From Malaya genurostris (lineage: Eukaryota > Arthropoda > Insecta > Diptera > Culicidae), in the NCBI RefSeq assembly GCF_030247185.1, contig NC_080572.1:31418971-31482970 (forward strand): a DNA stretch of 64,000 nt, in the 5' to 3' direction. The position numbers were made by a program, and so were the translations under genes. The notes beneath the pieces are model-generated. The model ran no database searches. It saw only the letters and a list, made by a program, of their open reading frames with translations, and had not been told where the DNA came from. Shown here in pieces: positions 1 through 14,000 of the stretch (position 1 is the stretch's first letter; each line of letters starts with the position of its first letter).

Positions 1-2380
1 AAGGTGTTACCGTTTCTGTGACAGGGCGCCATATAGCTGCAGATTGCAGAAGCCAATTCAACCATTCATATTGGTTGAAAACAACATTATATTTCTTTAA
101 TTCAACTAAAAAATTAGTTGACTGGATATGAAGTGTGCCTTAGCTAAGAAATGACAGTACGTTTAATTTGTGAATTCAACTAAAAAAAATAGTCATTTCA
201 ACAAATATTTTATTATTATTAAGGGAATGAGAATAAAAAATCTAAATCAGCAAAAGTAAGATTTTTTTAGTTGTCTCAAAAAATAACTAACTAAAATCAG
301 CAAATCAACTAAATTTTTCGCGAAAATGCTAATTTCGGTCGTTCCGTGAAAACACCGACACATCGAGATGAACTTAGAAACAAAGACACGGCATATGCTA
401 CTTTCCTAAAACCTCTTAATCAACCTAATGATCGCGGATAGAAGCCACTCATACGTAAAACTTTAAATTTAGAAGTTTTGAAAAGGGAAGAAAGAAAAGT
501 GATAACTTGGAACGGCTGTCAAGAAAAAATACGACCGAAGGTTATTTTTTAAAGGGAGCGAGGCGTTCATCGTCAGAATGTGATATACCAGCGAAAGAAG
601 TGTTGCAATAGAAAAGAGTCGAGTTTTTAGGGAAAAATCTTTCCCCTGGTGGATGTAAATATTTTGACAAAAAAGAAAAAAATTGTTTGTTAACAACACC
701 ACGCGATCGATACTGTCACTCGTAAACTTTTCATAATTTTCTATTATCTGGTGTTTTATTTGTTGTTAACACAACTCAAGAAATTCAGCTCAAACAGCGC
801 GCGTCAAATTCAAATGATATATTTTATAGCATAAAGTGGTGTTCGGTTGAGCTGGAATAAATATAATAAAGGGTTCCAAAGTCCTATTCTTTGTGTTGCA
901 ATATTTTCCGTCTCATATTTGTCCACGAGAAAAATGTTAAAACATGAGCTTTAAATTACCGGAATGTCCACGCGAATGATTCAAATGTTTTAATTTTTGT
1001 CCAACGTATGACGTTTCCCATTCAATTGCATGTGTATCAAGGTGGAATCAACAACAAAGAAATAGTGTTTTGAAACAACCAACTAAACTTCACTAGTTTT
1101 GTTGAAGTTATTTTCCCAATTTCAAATCAACAAAATTTATGATCGATTTTTACTCGCATTCCCTATAGGCTCCAGAACAATAACAAAAATCGTTTAAATT
1201 CAACCATGCATCTAATATACTAACACCATTTTATTATTTAAATTTTTATCTTTTCATATAGAGAGGTTATGCAACCCCTTGAAAATTTGAAATCTTACTG
1301 TTCCTCAAAACTATTTCAATTTGTAGGTCTTGTTGATTGATGACCGAACAAACCGACGTCGACCATTTGGTACCGATTTCTGGATTACCTTTCTGCAATG
1401 ATTCGTTCATGTGTTTGGAATTTTGCGCAGTGAATTTCACCTTAATGCTCATTTTGAATTATTTTTGGATATACCATACTACTGAAAATTTTATCATAAA
1501 TTGCTGAACATATGGTATGGAGAAAATTACGTAGCTGCATTAAATACAACAAGAGATCTATTATGTTTTACCCATTCTTGTATAGAGCTGAGCTGAGCTG
1601 AAGTAGATCGCCCGTAGTTGCACTTCGTGATTGACCGAATGAGTGGAAATGTACAATGAACCAAGAAAATGAAGCTTGGGAGGAGCAAATCATTTTCACT
1701 GTACATACCCACTCACTCCTAACTTTTTATTCAATGATCAATAACGACGCAGGCTACGACCAAAGGCTGTGCTACTAAGGGAAAGGAAGGAATGTTAGTC
1801 CGATACTCGTTGTTTCTAGAGACCGCGGGTACCACTGTATCTCCACGAGCATCACGGGATAGGAGATTTGTTAGTAGGGAGGGAAAGAGATCCGCATATG
1901 TTTTGGTAAACAATATGATCTCAACAAAACCTGATTTTCGATACTCAGTAGAAATATAATAAGTAAGAAAAATATAAAATATCTCCAAGCAACGATCTCA
2001 CCAGTATCCTTTTTCCCTCACTCGCTCTGCTGTCAACAACGCGAGATGAAACACGACCACTGAAAGAATAAAATAAAAACACTCGCGAATGGGTCCGCTG
2101 CAGACCAACCCTAGACCTTCAGTCTGAATCTATGTTGTACCCATTCTAGTACAGGCTTAATTTTGAAAAGGAACCCCATGGTAAAGTAATTCACGACAAT
2201 ACAACGATGAAACATTTTTTCGTAGATTTACATAGTAGGAAAACTTCGTATAGTTCTTTGGGAATCTATAAGAGGTTCTAAAAATAACTGATTTATAGAA
2301 TTCAGGGACTGGACCCGAGTTCAAAAACTAAGCAGGCTCAAAATTCAGTTCTAGAACTCAATTCTGAATTTAAACTCCGG
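1..2380. other. Non-coding, repeat-rich left end
   Basis: No gene is supported. Positions 223-1165 may be a non-autonomous element, because 'gggaatgagaataaaaaatc' at 223 faces 'gatttttactcgcattccc' ending near 1165. Positions about 1450-1720 and 2120-2200 carry pieces of a dispersed repeat ('tacaacaagagat', 'cccattct', 'ccatggtaaagtaa') that recurs at 26.3-26.45 kb and 29.26-29.48 kb. Confidence 0.5.
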
Positions 2381-2419
2381 AACTAAATTAAGTCCGGAAA
2401 TCTAGTTCCAGAATCCAAT

Positions 2420-2535
2420 TCCAGAACTCTGCTCTCATTACTGGCGACTGCTCTTACTGACGACCGAAGTCCAAATAGGAGCACGACCTGAGCGTTTGAT
2501 GTTTTATCCCACGCAAAAGGTCTACTTTTATTGCT
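2420..2535 (+). repeat. Single copy of the unit tandemly repeated at 28.7-29.05 kb
   Basis: The segment contains 'ctgacgaccgaagtccaaat', 'agcacgacctgagcgtttga' and 'ccacgcaaaaggtct' in the same order as each unit of the distant minisatellite. The two loci therefore share an ancestral dispersed repeat. Confidence 0.75.
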
Positions 2536-2574
2536 GGCGACTTTTTCTTTCTTCGTTTTATTTGTCACTTCCAC

Positions 2575-3490
2575 CTAAATGTTCGCTACAAAATTGTTGG
2601 AGTAGATCTTATGCTTCAGATTATCCCAGAAATACTCGACGGGACGCAGCTGGGGGACGTTGGACGGATTCGTCGACTTGGGTACCACATTGATATTCAG
2701 CCGCTCCATCTCCTTCAACGATTGCTTCAAGTAGTAAGCCGACGCCAAATCCGGCCAGAACACCGCGTCTTCGTACTTATGGAATTTCTTGATGAACGAC
2801 ACAAGTTTCTGCAGGCATTCCGTACTATAAATTTTCCCGTTCACGGCGAGTCTGAAGCGAAAGAAGAGCGGCTTTGACATCTCCTTCTCATTGATTGTCA
2901 GCCACAACTAGTACATTCTTGAGGACTTTGGTGTGTGAAATGAACTTTGTCCGGAGCTCACTTCTTTCGTAACATACGAAGTGCCCTGCCAGTCGTTGCC
3001 AACCAGAGTGATATAGGTCTCCTCGACCATCCCCACCGCCACGTCGGGATTCGTCGGTAAAATCGAGTTGACCATCTTATTTAGCCGCTGCAGCTGAGTC
3101 ATGCAGATCCGAAATCAGTGAACATGACTTCCGTTTCCTGACATGCATGTTCATGTTTGCCAGGTATTTTTCCACAGTTTGTTTGATTGTATCGACCTAC
3201 CGGCCAAGCGCACGTAGCGATGTAGCCACTTTTCCCTCGGTCTTCCTCCTCAGCTTCCTTTGGATCTTCTTGTCGTTCAAGGTCGTCGGCCGTCCGGAAC
3301 AGGGCTTTGTTTCGATACTCTGATTGTTGTCTAATAGTGCCAAGATGTTGTAGATACCGGAGCGGACCTATCCAGCGTCTTCAAACTGCAGCACGATGTT
3401 CGTTTTTGATGCGGTGGGGTACCGTTTTTTGAACACGCACACTTCTGAACGGCGTTGCTTCACTGTTTTTGCATCACGATTAGAGCAAAG
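2575..3490 (-). pseudogene. Degenerate DD37E Tc1/mariner-type transposase (ITmD37E-like)
   Basis: The minus strand encodes a broken transposase. From 3490 downward come an N-terminal helix-turn-helix part (contains RYPTASKTNIVLQFEDAG), a GRPTTLN linker, then in other frames a catalytic core with FWPDLASAYY and VPQLRPVEYFW. The Asp of PDLA and the Glu of RPVE are separated by 37 residues, the DD37E spacing described for a mosquito Tc1/mariner lineage. Frameshifts and stops (near 3200, 3370 and 2910) make it inactive. The first catalytic Asp is in a damaged region. Plus-strand frames over 2611-2877 are antisense shadows. I did not find convincing terminal repeats. Confidence 0.82.
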
Positions 3491-3954
3491 ATAAACTCAA
3501 GATTACAATGTCCCATGCGATTCATTCAAAAATGTTGGGTCAGAAATCGTGAACCAGTTGGTTCAGTAATAATGTAATTTTATTGACCCTCCGTTAATAA
3601 GTGTCGACTAATTCCGACAAAATATCATGGAAACAGTACAAGTTAGGAAATAAGCAAAAATATGTTTACATTCAGCACATAATAAATTCTTGCCTTAACT
3701 GACTTTAATGCTTCATGGGATGAGAAAACAACATAAATTCTAAGCAATGGTTATAAGTAATTTTGACTTTCTTATTGTAAGAATCACATGATAGGAAGAA
3801 AATTGCTTATTTTCGTTCGTAATGTAACTTGATATTTTTTCAAACATAAACAATCATTGTCATAGTAACGACTCATCTAGCGATCAGACGCTTGTTGTTT
3901 TGCTCCAAAAGATTGAAACTGACAGTGAACCGAGCTCATCGAGGGGTCCTATTC

Positions 3955-4360
3955 AAATGATACGTGAGAAACCACTGTTGCAGCAGTATGATACAACCTT
4001 TTTGAAGTCATCGCTTGGCGAAGGTTGGTTATGCGGCAAATATGCCGAACAATAGACATATTTCCTGTCATACCAACTGTGACAGCATAAATATCCCGAG
4101 TTGTGAGCTCCGATACAAGAGAAACATCGAGAGCATTATTTGCAAGTATGCATGCTCGAGGCATTTCACGTGGATTAGTCATACCGTTCTTGTTGAAGGC
4201 AACAAAGATTGGGTTTAACAATTTTCCAACGTAGAAGTTTCCCTTTTGGAAATATGGTTCTTGAACCAAAACTATGGAAGCTTTACCTTCTTGCAGAAGT
4301 CAGGATAAATTCATAGTTGCTGTACGTTTCTGCTGGAGATTGATTTGTGCTACTCTAACC
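3955..4360 (-). pseudogene. N-terminal fragment of a non-LTR retrotransposon ORF2 (APE endonuclease)
   Basis: On the minus strand, from about 4360, the frame begins MVRVAQINLQQKRTAT, meets a stop codon, and continues with ASIVLVQEPYF and PRACILANNALDVSLVSELTTRD. The words QEPYF and RACIL are typical of the apurinic endonuclease domain at the start of LINE ORF2 in I/Jockey/Loa-type elements. Only about 130 codons remain, and no reverse transcriptase follows. It is a dead 5' fragment. The plus-strand ORF at 4015-4218 is a shadow. Confidence 0.65.
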
Positions 4361-5278
4361 ATTATCAATTAAATTAACGAGCACTCCATTTCCAGCACTT
4401 ACCGTACAACAACTAGAAAAAACCAAATATATTGGCTTATAATCGCTTATAGCGAACCATGTAAGGATTTTTTTAAATGTTTTAATCACTTAAATCCCAC
4501 GAGTTGCGAAGAAAGAAGTCGTCCACGGTGCCAGAGCTTCGCTTAACACAGTAAGAGAAAACCTTAAGATATTCCGTTCACGACTGCATTATTCAACCTC
4601 CTGCAGCCATTCAGTCATCGGCACGGAAATACAACTTGACTTAGGAGTTCCAATTTTTGTGGCCTTTTACAACATGGAACAGGAAACCAGTGGATCAATT
4701 CTTGGTGAAAAAAATTCCGCCGGATGCCACACGGCTCACCTGTTTGGTGGACTTATACCAACGGTACAGGTGGACCGTAGCGTTATTCTTAGCCAGTTGG
4801 GAAACCGCTACCGACACTATACGACTATCTAGATTGCTCAGAGAGGGAAGTTAACTTTGATGGTCAACTTCCATGAAATTCATTACAGAAACAAAAGGAT
4901 TTGTTATTGTTAGCATTTTGAAAAATTTCGGTGAAATAGAAAACCTGGTAAGCTCACTATGTCTCATTAAATCACACCAAAAATGCTTAAACGTAAGGGT
5001 TACATAAGGTCAAACCAAATTGTTTATTTATTTTGGTGGGTTTCTAGGTGAAATATTGCGTGCTGCTAGAACATAATCTGGTTGAATGGAATTAGCATTT
5101 CTACTCACTAAAGCAGTGACTTGCCCCTAAAACAGTGAACCGAAACCTACTTCTAAATGATTAAGTGCTAAATATAAATACACGTTTCGAAATTCAACCT
5201 AATTTGGTTGGCTATGTTTTAGAAGGCATAACAAATGTTTAATCAGTTATCATTATTTCAAACTCGGGAATATGATTA

Positions 5279-6840
<1,562 letters not shown>

Positions 6841-6844
6841 AAAA

Positions 6845-8060
6845 AAACGTGTTTTAATCCACCTAGTAGTGTAATGATGCCTTTCTCATCAACATTTCAT
6901 TAGAAACCGAAGCAAATTCCTACGGACTTTTTGACAATCTTTTTCCAGAGCCGGAACTCGGAGACTGTCACAGTCGTAAAAACGTTTTTGTGGTCATTAA
7001 CTAGCCAGGCTAACAAGTTTTATTAGTTAAAACTAGTTGAGTCACCTATCATGCTCTATTTAGATTTAGATTAATTAAACAAAAATGAAACCATCCGAAA
7101 ACCTGTGCTCCTATTACTGCTGTGTAAGAAATTCAAGTTAAATGGGTAGTAATACTTACTAATGAAACATGCTTTGTGATCGGATTTTTATTTTTGTTAT
7201 TATTATAAATGTAATCACAGCCGATTAATTCGGTTGTGTTTTGAAAACGGTTGTGTTTTGAAACTCTTTTCGTTTTCCTGTACACCCTATGCGAAATCGA
7301 ACAAAGTACGCTGTGTGATTCGTTCGCGAGGTGGTGCTGTTTTCTTCTTCCATACTAGCACATACCAATGCGTACTGGTTTTGCATCGTTCCAGAACCAA
7401 AAGTCGGATCTGAATTAAATTACACACTACCTTTTATTACAATGAGAGCTTGAATCAAGATTTGTGAAAATCGGTTTAACCGTTACTGAGAAATCGATGT
7501 GAGTTCCGTTTTTGGAATTTTTCTTCACTATTATGGGAGCTTTTGGAACCGAAAACCAGGGACTAGTAGTCCCAAAATAGGTCTAAATATTCACTAATTG
7601 ACAAGATCTGCCAACAAGATGAATTTATCATTGAGTTTTATAAAAATTTGTAACTCGTTTCATCATCACTTGTGAAAAAATACTCATAAAAATGAAATTT
7701 TTTCGATTATCGCGCTGTAATACCGGAACCGGAAATCGGATCCAAATCAACTTTTCGGGAACTTATTAAAGAATTTCAAGACCTTCGAGAAAATTTAATT
7801 CGCCTTTTCTTATAAATTTACACATATTACCTTGTAATTCCGGAACCAGATGTCGGATAAAAATAAAAATTTAATTGCAAGCTATGGGACCATAAGACCT
7901 TTTACATACACACACATACAAACACACATATACAGAGATTTTGTTATCTCGACGAATCGAGTCAAATGCAGCATTTTGTAATGTTTGGAAGAGTTGTTCT
8001 CCATAAAAAATATGGAATATTCTCAACGCGGAATGGTAAAAAAACCGTCGTTTTTTTTAT
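6845..8060 (+). repeat. Mosquito-type long non-coding interspersed repeat
   Basis: It starts with 'ttttaatccacctagtagtg' followed by 'taatgatgcctttctcat', continues with degenerate internal phrases ('aatcggtttaaccgttactgag', 'ggaaccggaaatcggat'), then an ACACACATA-rich stretch at 7910-7935 and 'tcgacgaatcgagtcaaatg'. The same head sequence recurs at 28325-28375, and similar internal phrases recur at 27.2-27.65 kb and 18.4-19.2 kb. It has no ORF. Repeats with these phrases are, as far as I recall, abundant in culicid genomes. Confidence 0.6.
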
Positions 8061-11000
8061 TTTTACAAAGATGACTTTTCTCAAATTTATAACTGAATCG
8101 GTTTTGCAATTGTTTTGTTATATAAGTTAAGATTATCCAAATGAAATAAAAATTAATAAAAACAATCGAAATTCAAAAAAACAGATAATATATGTTTTGT
8201 AAGGAAGTTCAGGTCTCACACCATTCTCATAAAAAAGGCTACGCAACCACTGTGGAAGCTGGAATTGTGCATATATTATTTTTTATAGACTCAAAACTGA
8301 AAGTTCCAGAAGTTGCTGCCATAAATGCCAAAATGGAACTCGAATCTGTTTGTTTGTTGAATCGAAAATATCAAACAATAACTAAAGAGTCAATATATTA
8401 CAATCAACTCGTATTGTTCTGTTTACTAATCGTTGCCAACTCACAACGGCATTGATAGAGGAAGATTTTTCGACGAAATTTTGATGAAACTGAAAGTCTA
8501 ACACGATAAGATATTACTAAAATTTTGGTATCTATGGATAGACCAATTCTGTAAAACAAACAGAAACAAATATTTCGTTATTATATGTAATTTTTTATGT
8601 TCATTGCACAGTAATTTTCTTGAGTTATGAAGACGATTTTAATTATGTAACCAGTGAAAAAATTGCTAATCCTTCGATTTTTTTAATTCCATTTGCGTAC
8701 AAATGATGTACTTGCAATTTCATTAGATAATCGTCAGAGTTATCGCCTCCTCTTTATGAAGCAGAATGTCCCGAATTGTGTGGGGTAATATGCTTAGGAA
8801 TTCGCTCACAAAAATTAGATATGAAGTCAATTTAGTTTAAACTCCGTCTGACTGATGGGTCCAGCCAGACCTTTTTCGTTTTTTACCATCAATTTTACAT
8901 ATTTATAATTTATCTATCGAGCTTCCTAAAATTTTATTGGCTATCGATCTATGCTATTTGCTATGTACACAGTGTTCTCGAAAAGGACGAAAAACGGCTG
9001 GTTTGAAACATTTCCCTCGGTCTGACTAATGATATCTGGCTGGACCCTATACATTATGTATAGAAAGACATATGATATAATATATGTTCATGATTTTTTT
9101 TATGTTTTTGTTGTATTTTTCCATTCTAACCTCCATTTAAGTTCACATCGTACTTTCATTCATACAAGTGTTCATTCATAAACATACGTTTGTCTTTATT
9201 CTTGCTTTTGTGTTCTTTCTGTTCTATTATTAGTATTCTTTGCCCATTCACTGCTGAATATAGAGTGTACACTTGACCTGAGGAAATGGTACGGAAACAC
9301 ACATACGTCTGAGTATTTATTTTGCGAGAGCTCTGTTACTATTGGCTGCAAGATTCATCATATCTGCGTCTCAGTTTACGAGTGAAAGTAGAACGCATAG
9401 GACACGAGTGCCAGTAAACATATCTTTTTCGCTCCTATTTATTGGATTGTTCACATTGATGCTTTTTCATATAAATTAATGAGTGATGAAGTCCAGTTTT
9501 TATACAATACACGGTCACGAGCTATTATTCTACGTTACTTAATAACAGACATCAAACATAGCAAACAAATCACCGGTGGCACTTGTCGTGAACAGCAATC
9601 CCATTTACTAACGGAAGTGGAAGTTTGTAATAAAAAATGTTTGCTATAAATATTATTATAAATACATCTTAATCGCACTTGATATATTAGTAACTTAAGG
9701 TTCTTACTTTAAAAAATTACTACAATCGAATTTTTGACACCATTTAATTCTAAAAAAAAATTAAATTTTACTCTAGAGAAATTATTCTACTAAACGCTCA
9801 AACGCTGATAAATTCATTCCTAAAATTAGCTTTAGAATCCTAGATAGTGTTTCGCAATTATTTGCCTATTTTTCAAATTTAAAACTGTTGATGGAATAGT
9901 TTTAAAATTGCATTTTTAATGTCATCATGATCGGTCGAGTCACGTACGGAACACTGTAATTTTTTAACGGCTAATTGTATTTGCAAAGAACTCGATGGTG
10001 CAACAAAAATAATGCAAGACGCATCTTTCTCCATTCTTTGTCCAGAACTTCAGTTTTGCCGAACATTGAAAACCGAATGAATAATGTTCATATAAGCAAA
10101 CATTTTGTCGTTCGTTCGTCTATTGAAACTCTTTTCGGTAAACCAATCAATGGTTGTGTCTAATCATACAAGCATCGGTACCGAAACAACATATGCAAGA
10201 GAGACTGCAAGATTTGTTTACATGAAGCAGTAAAAATTAACCGAAAAACTCGTTTTTATTGCTTCGAATTGTTCATCTCCAGTTTGCCAACAGCATTCAA
10301 AGGTTCAATGCATATGTTTTGTTTGCATAAATACTACAACAATAAAATCACAAAAATGTTCAGATCATGTTTCATGAAAAATCTCTTTTTGTAAATTCAA
10401 TATACGTTTCCATAAAATAAAATTTAAAAAACGCTCAAAAACATTATTGGTTTTATTATTTCCATTTTTCCGTGTAATATCTTTACCTTTAGAAGATTTC
10501 AAAAAATCTTATGCCATGACAAGTAAAAAATGTGAGAAACGTGAGTTCGCGTAATTAAAAATGCATATTTTTTATATTTACCACGAACGGGCGTGTTACC
10601 CAACATATAATTCAAAAGAAATATTTTAAGGGTTTCGAAAAATTAGACATTTTATGTATTTTCGAACGCATACAGCGAGTATTTGTTCGTAACTATGAGA
10701 TATAATAATGACTGAAGGTAGTCGGGCATGAAACTTTCACGATTTTTTCTCTACTTAAGATATAGCAACATTTCCTTAGGGGATGCTTTTTACCCCATCT
10801 TCCCCTATTTTTTTTTGTTTAGAAATATACGCGGGTAGAAATTCTACTCCACAAAAAAACAAAATGATTCCAGGAAAAACAGTGCTAGCAACTCCTACGA
10901 AAAATAAACATGAATAACAGTCATGGTATCTTGAATCATTTTGTCATATTTTCCTGTAATTTATATGTATCGCATCTTTCAGTAATGGGTATAACTTCAG

Positions 11001-14000
11001 GCGTATTTATGTAAAAAAATTCGACATTTTTCTGTGCGTATATTTTGAGACGTTCTAAAGCGATTGAATTTTGTTAAACATTGAAATAATGTATTGTTAG
11101 ATAGCTTGATAAGTACTTTATAATATTACTATGTAGTATTTCTTAAGCGGTATACTTAATGAATAATAATTCACAAGCAAAACGGCAAAACAGGAAATGT
11201 ACCGTCTAGGCATATTGGGAAATTGAGCTAATAGTCATCTCATTAGTTGAACCACCACATTATTTTTCTGATTACTCAACGGATTGAGATGAAATCATAA
11301 CCAAAGGTTTCGTTTCATTGAAATGAAGCAATATCTAAGCCATTTTTTGTAAAATAAGTGTAGTATTTCTATTAAAGTTGCGCGAATGTTTTCATTTTCA
11401 TTTTATCTTTGGAGCCAAGGCATTGAGGAGAACACACGAGATTAATGAAGGGGCTGAGATAATTATGAGGTCAATTCAAAAACTTAATTGATAAAATTAT
11501 GTTGCGATTTTTTTCATAAATCAATTTTGTTATAAATCTGCATTGATGTTCGTAGCCGAATCTGTATGTAAATCAATTAGGCTTCACACGAATATGGTAT
11601 AACCCTTTAAAATTAGTTGGATGAGCAACGTTCGACAGCTATTAGTGGATTGGTAATAAGATCATTCCCATTTTTGAATGCATGCCATTGAAGATGTCAA
11701 CTAGCTATTCTCAGCCTATGGTCAACGAAGTATTATGATTTCAAAGGATTTCGCAATATAAAAAGTTAAAAACTACTGATGTAACCAATAACTGTCAATC
11801 ATGAACTATATTCATAATTCATTCGTTCATTCGTGACGTCATATTATAAAACGTTATGCAGTTAGTGTTATCATCTCTATGAAAAAGAAATAAAAAAAAC
11901 GTAATGGATAAGCAAGATAAATGTTATAATGAGTGTCATGGCTCGTGATAAACCCGCTAGATCAGTAATTGTTTATCAATGTTTGCACTCTATCTTTCCA
12001 TTACATTAGATCGGGTCTCTGGTTTTTCTCCGGTGTCACATGGTGCAGCAAATATATGATGTCCGAGAAGAAAATGGGAGTTACGAGCTTCGAATAGAAT
12101 ACATTTCACAAGTAATGCATATAACGACAATATAAAGAGTTCATGATAGATCATTCTGAAAACAAAATCATGAATTGTAGTCATAATATTAAGAAAAAAT
12201 ACTTCATGGTTGTCAACAATCTTTGTGATTATTAGCCATTAACGAACAATATTTTGAAAATTATAATTTTGAGTCGCATGAAAGTAAAGAAAAAATTAGA
12301 ATACAAAACAACTAATCATTTAGAAGAGACTTACTGTACACATCATAAAATGAAGACTTCACAAACTTCATTTATTGGTTAGGTACCAGATGGGTAACCG
12401 GTTTCTGCAGGGTGGCAGTAGCAGTGCAACATGACCTGCAAATGCACTGATGAGTCGAGGACAAAGCATAAAAATGTGGTCTACATATTTATGACACAAT
12501 ACTATAACCAATCGTATAAATGCTCTAATCAACCGAATTCGTATTTTTTCCGTTTCGTTAACTAGAATTATGTGCTCTAGCATTCCATCGTGAAAACGAG
12601 AGTTATCAGCAGTGTGCCATCTTACGGTATCACAAACGAGTTTATCCAAGAATCAGAAAAACAGGTATACGTACATATGAATCCCAATAAAACTAGGCTA
12701 TTTTTGCGGATATGAGAACATTAATAGTCGACTTGCTTCGAGCGCAACCGAAGCACAAAATAAGGAGGTTTGGATTTTCAGTGCGTCTATCGTGACCGTT
12801 GTCGCACATTTGTACGATCAACTGATTGCGCAATATCGCCTCGTTGCAATGCCGTCTAAGGACTCGGAGACGGGTTGAAACCACTAGTCGACGAGTTGCT
12901 ATATGGCTGTTTGACCACTTCACTTTTTACATTCCTCCTCTTGTGCTTGATTTATATAGGTGCACTTCCTAGATAACCAAACCGTTTTCCATCTGCTTTG
13001 GGATAATCGTACTTTTACCCAAGTTTGAATCTGAAAGCAGAAACGATTGACCGATCCTTGCGATTCAGACGATTCGAGTCGATTGTCGGTGCATCGTTCA
13101 AGGAATGCCTATTTATAATGTTCCTGCTTTCTCATAATCAAAGGTCCTCTAACATAGTTTAACTCTTATCTGTTCCCCATTCAGTAAATTTTCTCTGGAA
13201 AATTCAAATATGTTGAAAACATGGGCTATTCTACAATGTTTGTAAGTGTGTTAAAAAACGAACAATGAAATATTAATTTATTTGGTCTTACTTGGAGATG
13301 TATATGTACTAAAGATACTGTATAAATTTGAGCAATAACATTCAAGCAGTTTTCAAAATATCACGGCAACAGTGGAGAATAATCGTATTTTGAGAAAAAC
13401 GCGTTCGACGATTCATAATATATTCATAATAAAAATTATCTCAATTTTCACTCCATTTTGTTATGCCAGAACCATAGAGTAATTCTTCTACTTCTTCAAA
13501 GAAATGGCGCCAGAACAACATTTATGAAAATATCAAATTTGGTTTGGTATACAAGCCCCCTTAAGTTCGAAATTTCAATTATGTCCGAAGAGCAGAATAA
13601 TTGTACACAGGTTTAGTTCTTACATAAAACACTTCGAAGAGCTTAAATTCTCAATATATTTTTTGGATGCTTTAAATTTATATTTGATCACGTGAAATGT
13701 TGAGGATGTAATATTTCTAATTGAGGTAAATATCTTACTTCATTTGAATATTCTACCAAATCCAAAACGAGTCAAAAACTATCGACAAAGTTCATCTGGA
13801 TGCTTATGAATTTGTTTTAATATCTGTACTTTGAGCAGAATAGAACAAATGTTAAATGTAACCGTGGATACGTTGTTACTTTTCGATAATTTTAGAAAAG
13901 AACAAAGACCTCCTATTCCCTCACGAATTATGGTCATTACTAAAACAAACACCGGAAACTGACTGGTTTTTGATGTCACTGCCCTCCAAGTGCAAAGTGC

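Noticed and set aside
4657..4854. ORF of 65 codons with protein-like composition
   Set aside because: No family was recognised and no continuation was found either side. It may be a decayed retroelement piece, but I cannot support it.
8192..8455. 87-codon ORF beginning MFCKEVQVSHHSHKKGYATT
   Set aside because: Its start overlaps repeat-type sequence ('cataaaaaaggctacgcaac') and it has no recognisable domain.
12368..12923. Two minus-strand ORFs of 93 and 76 codons as a possible gene
   Set aside because: No domain, no splice logic joining them and no codon signature. Treated as chance.
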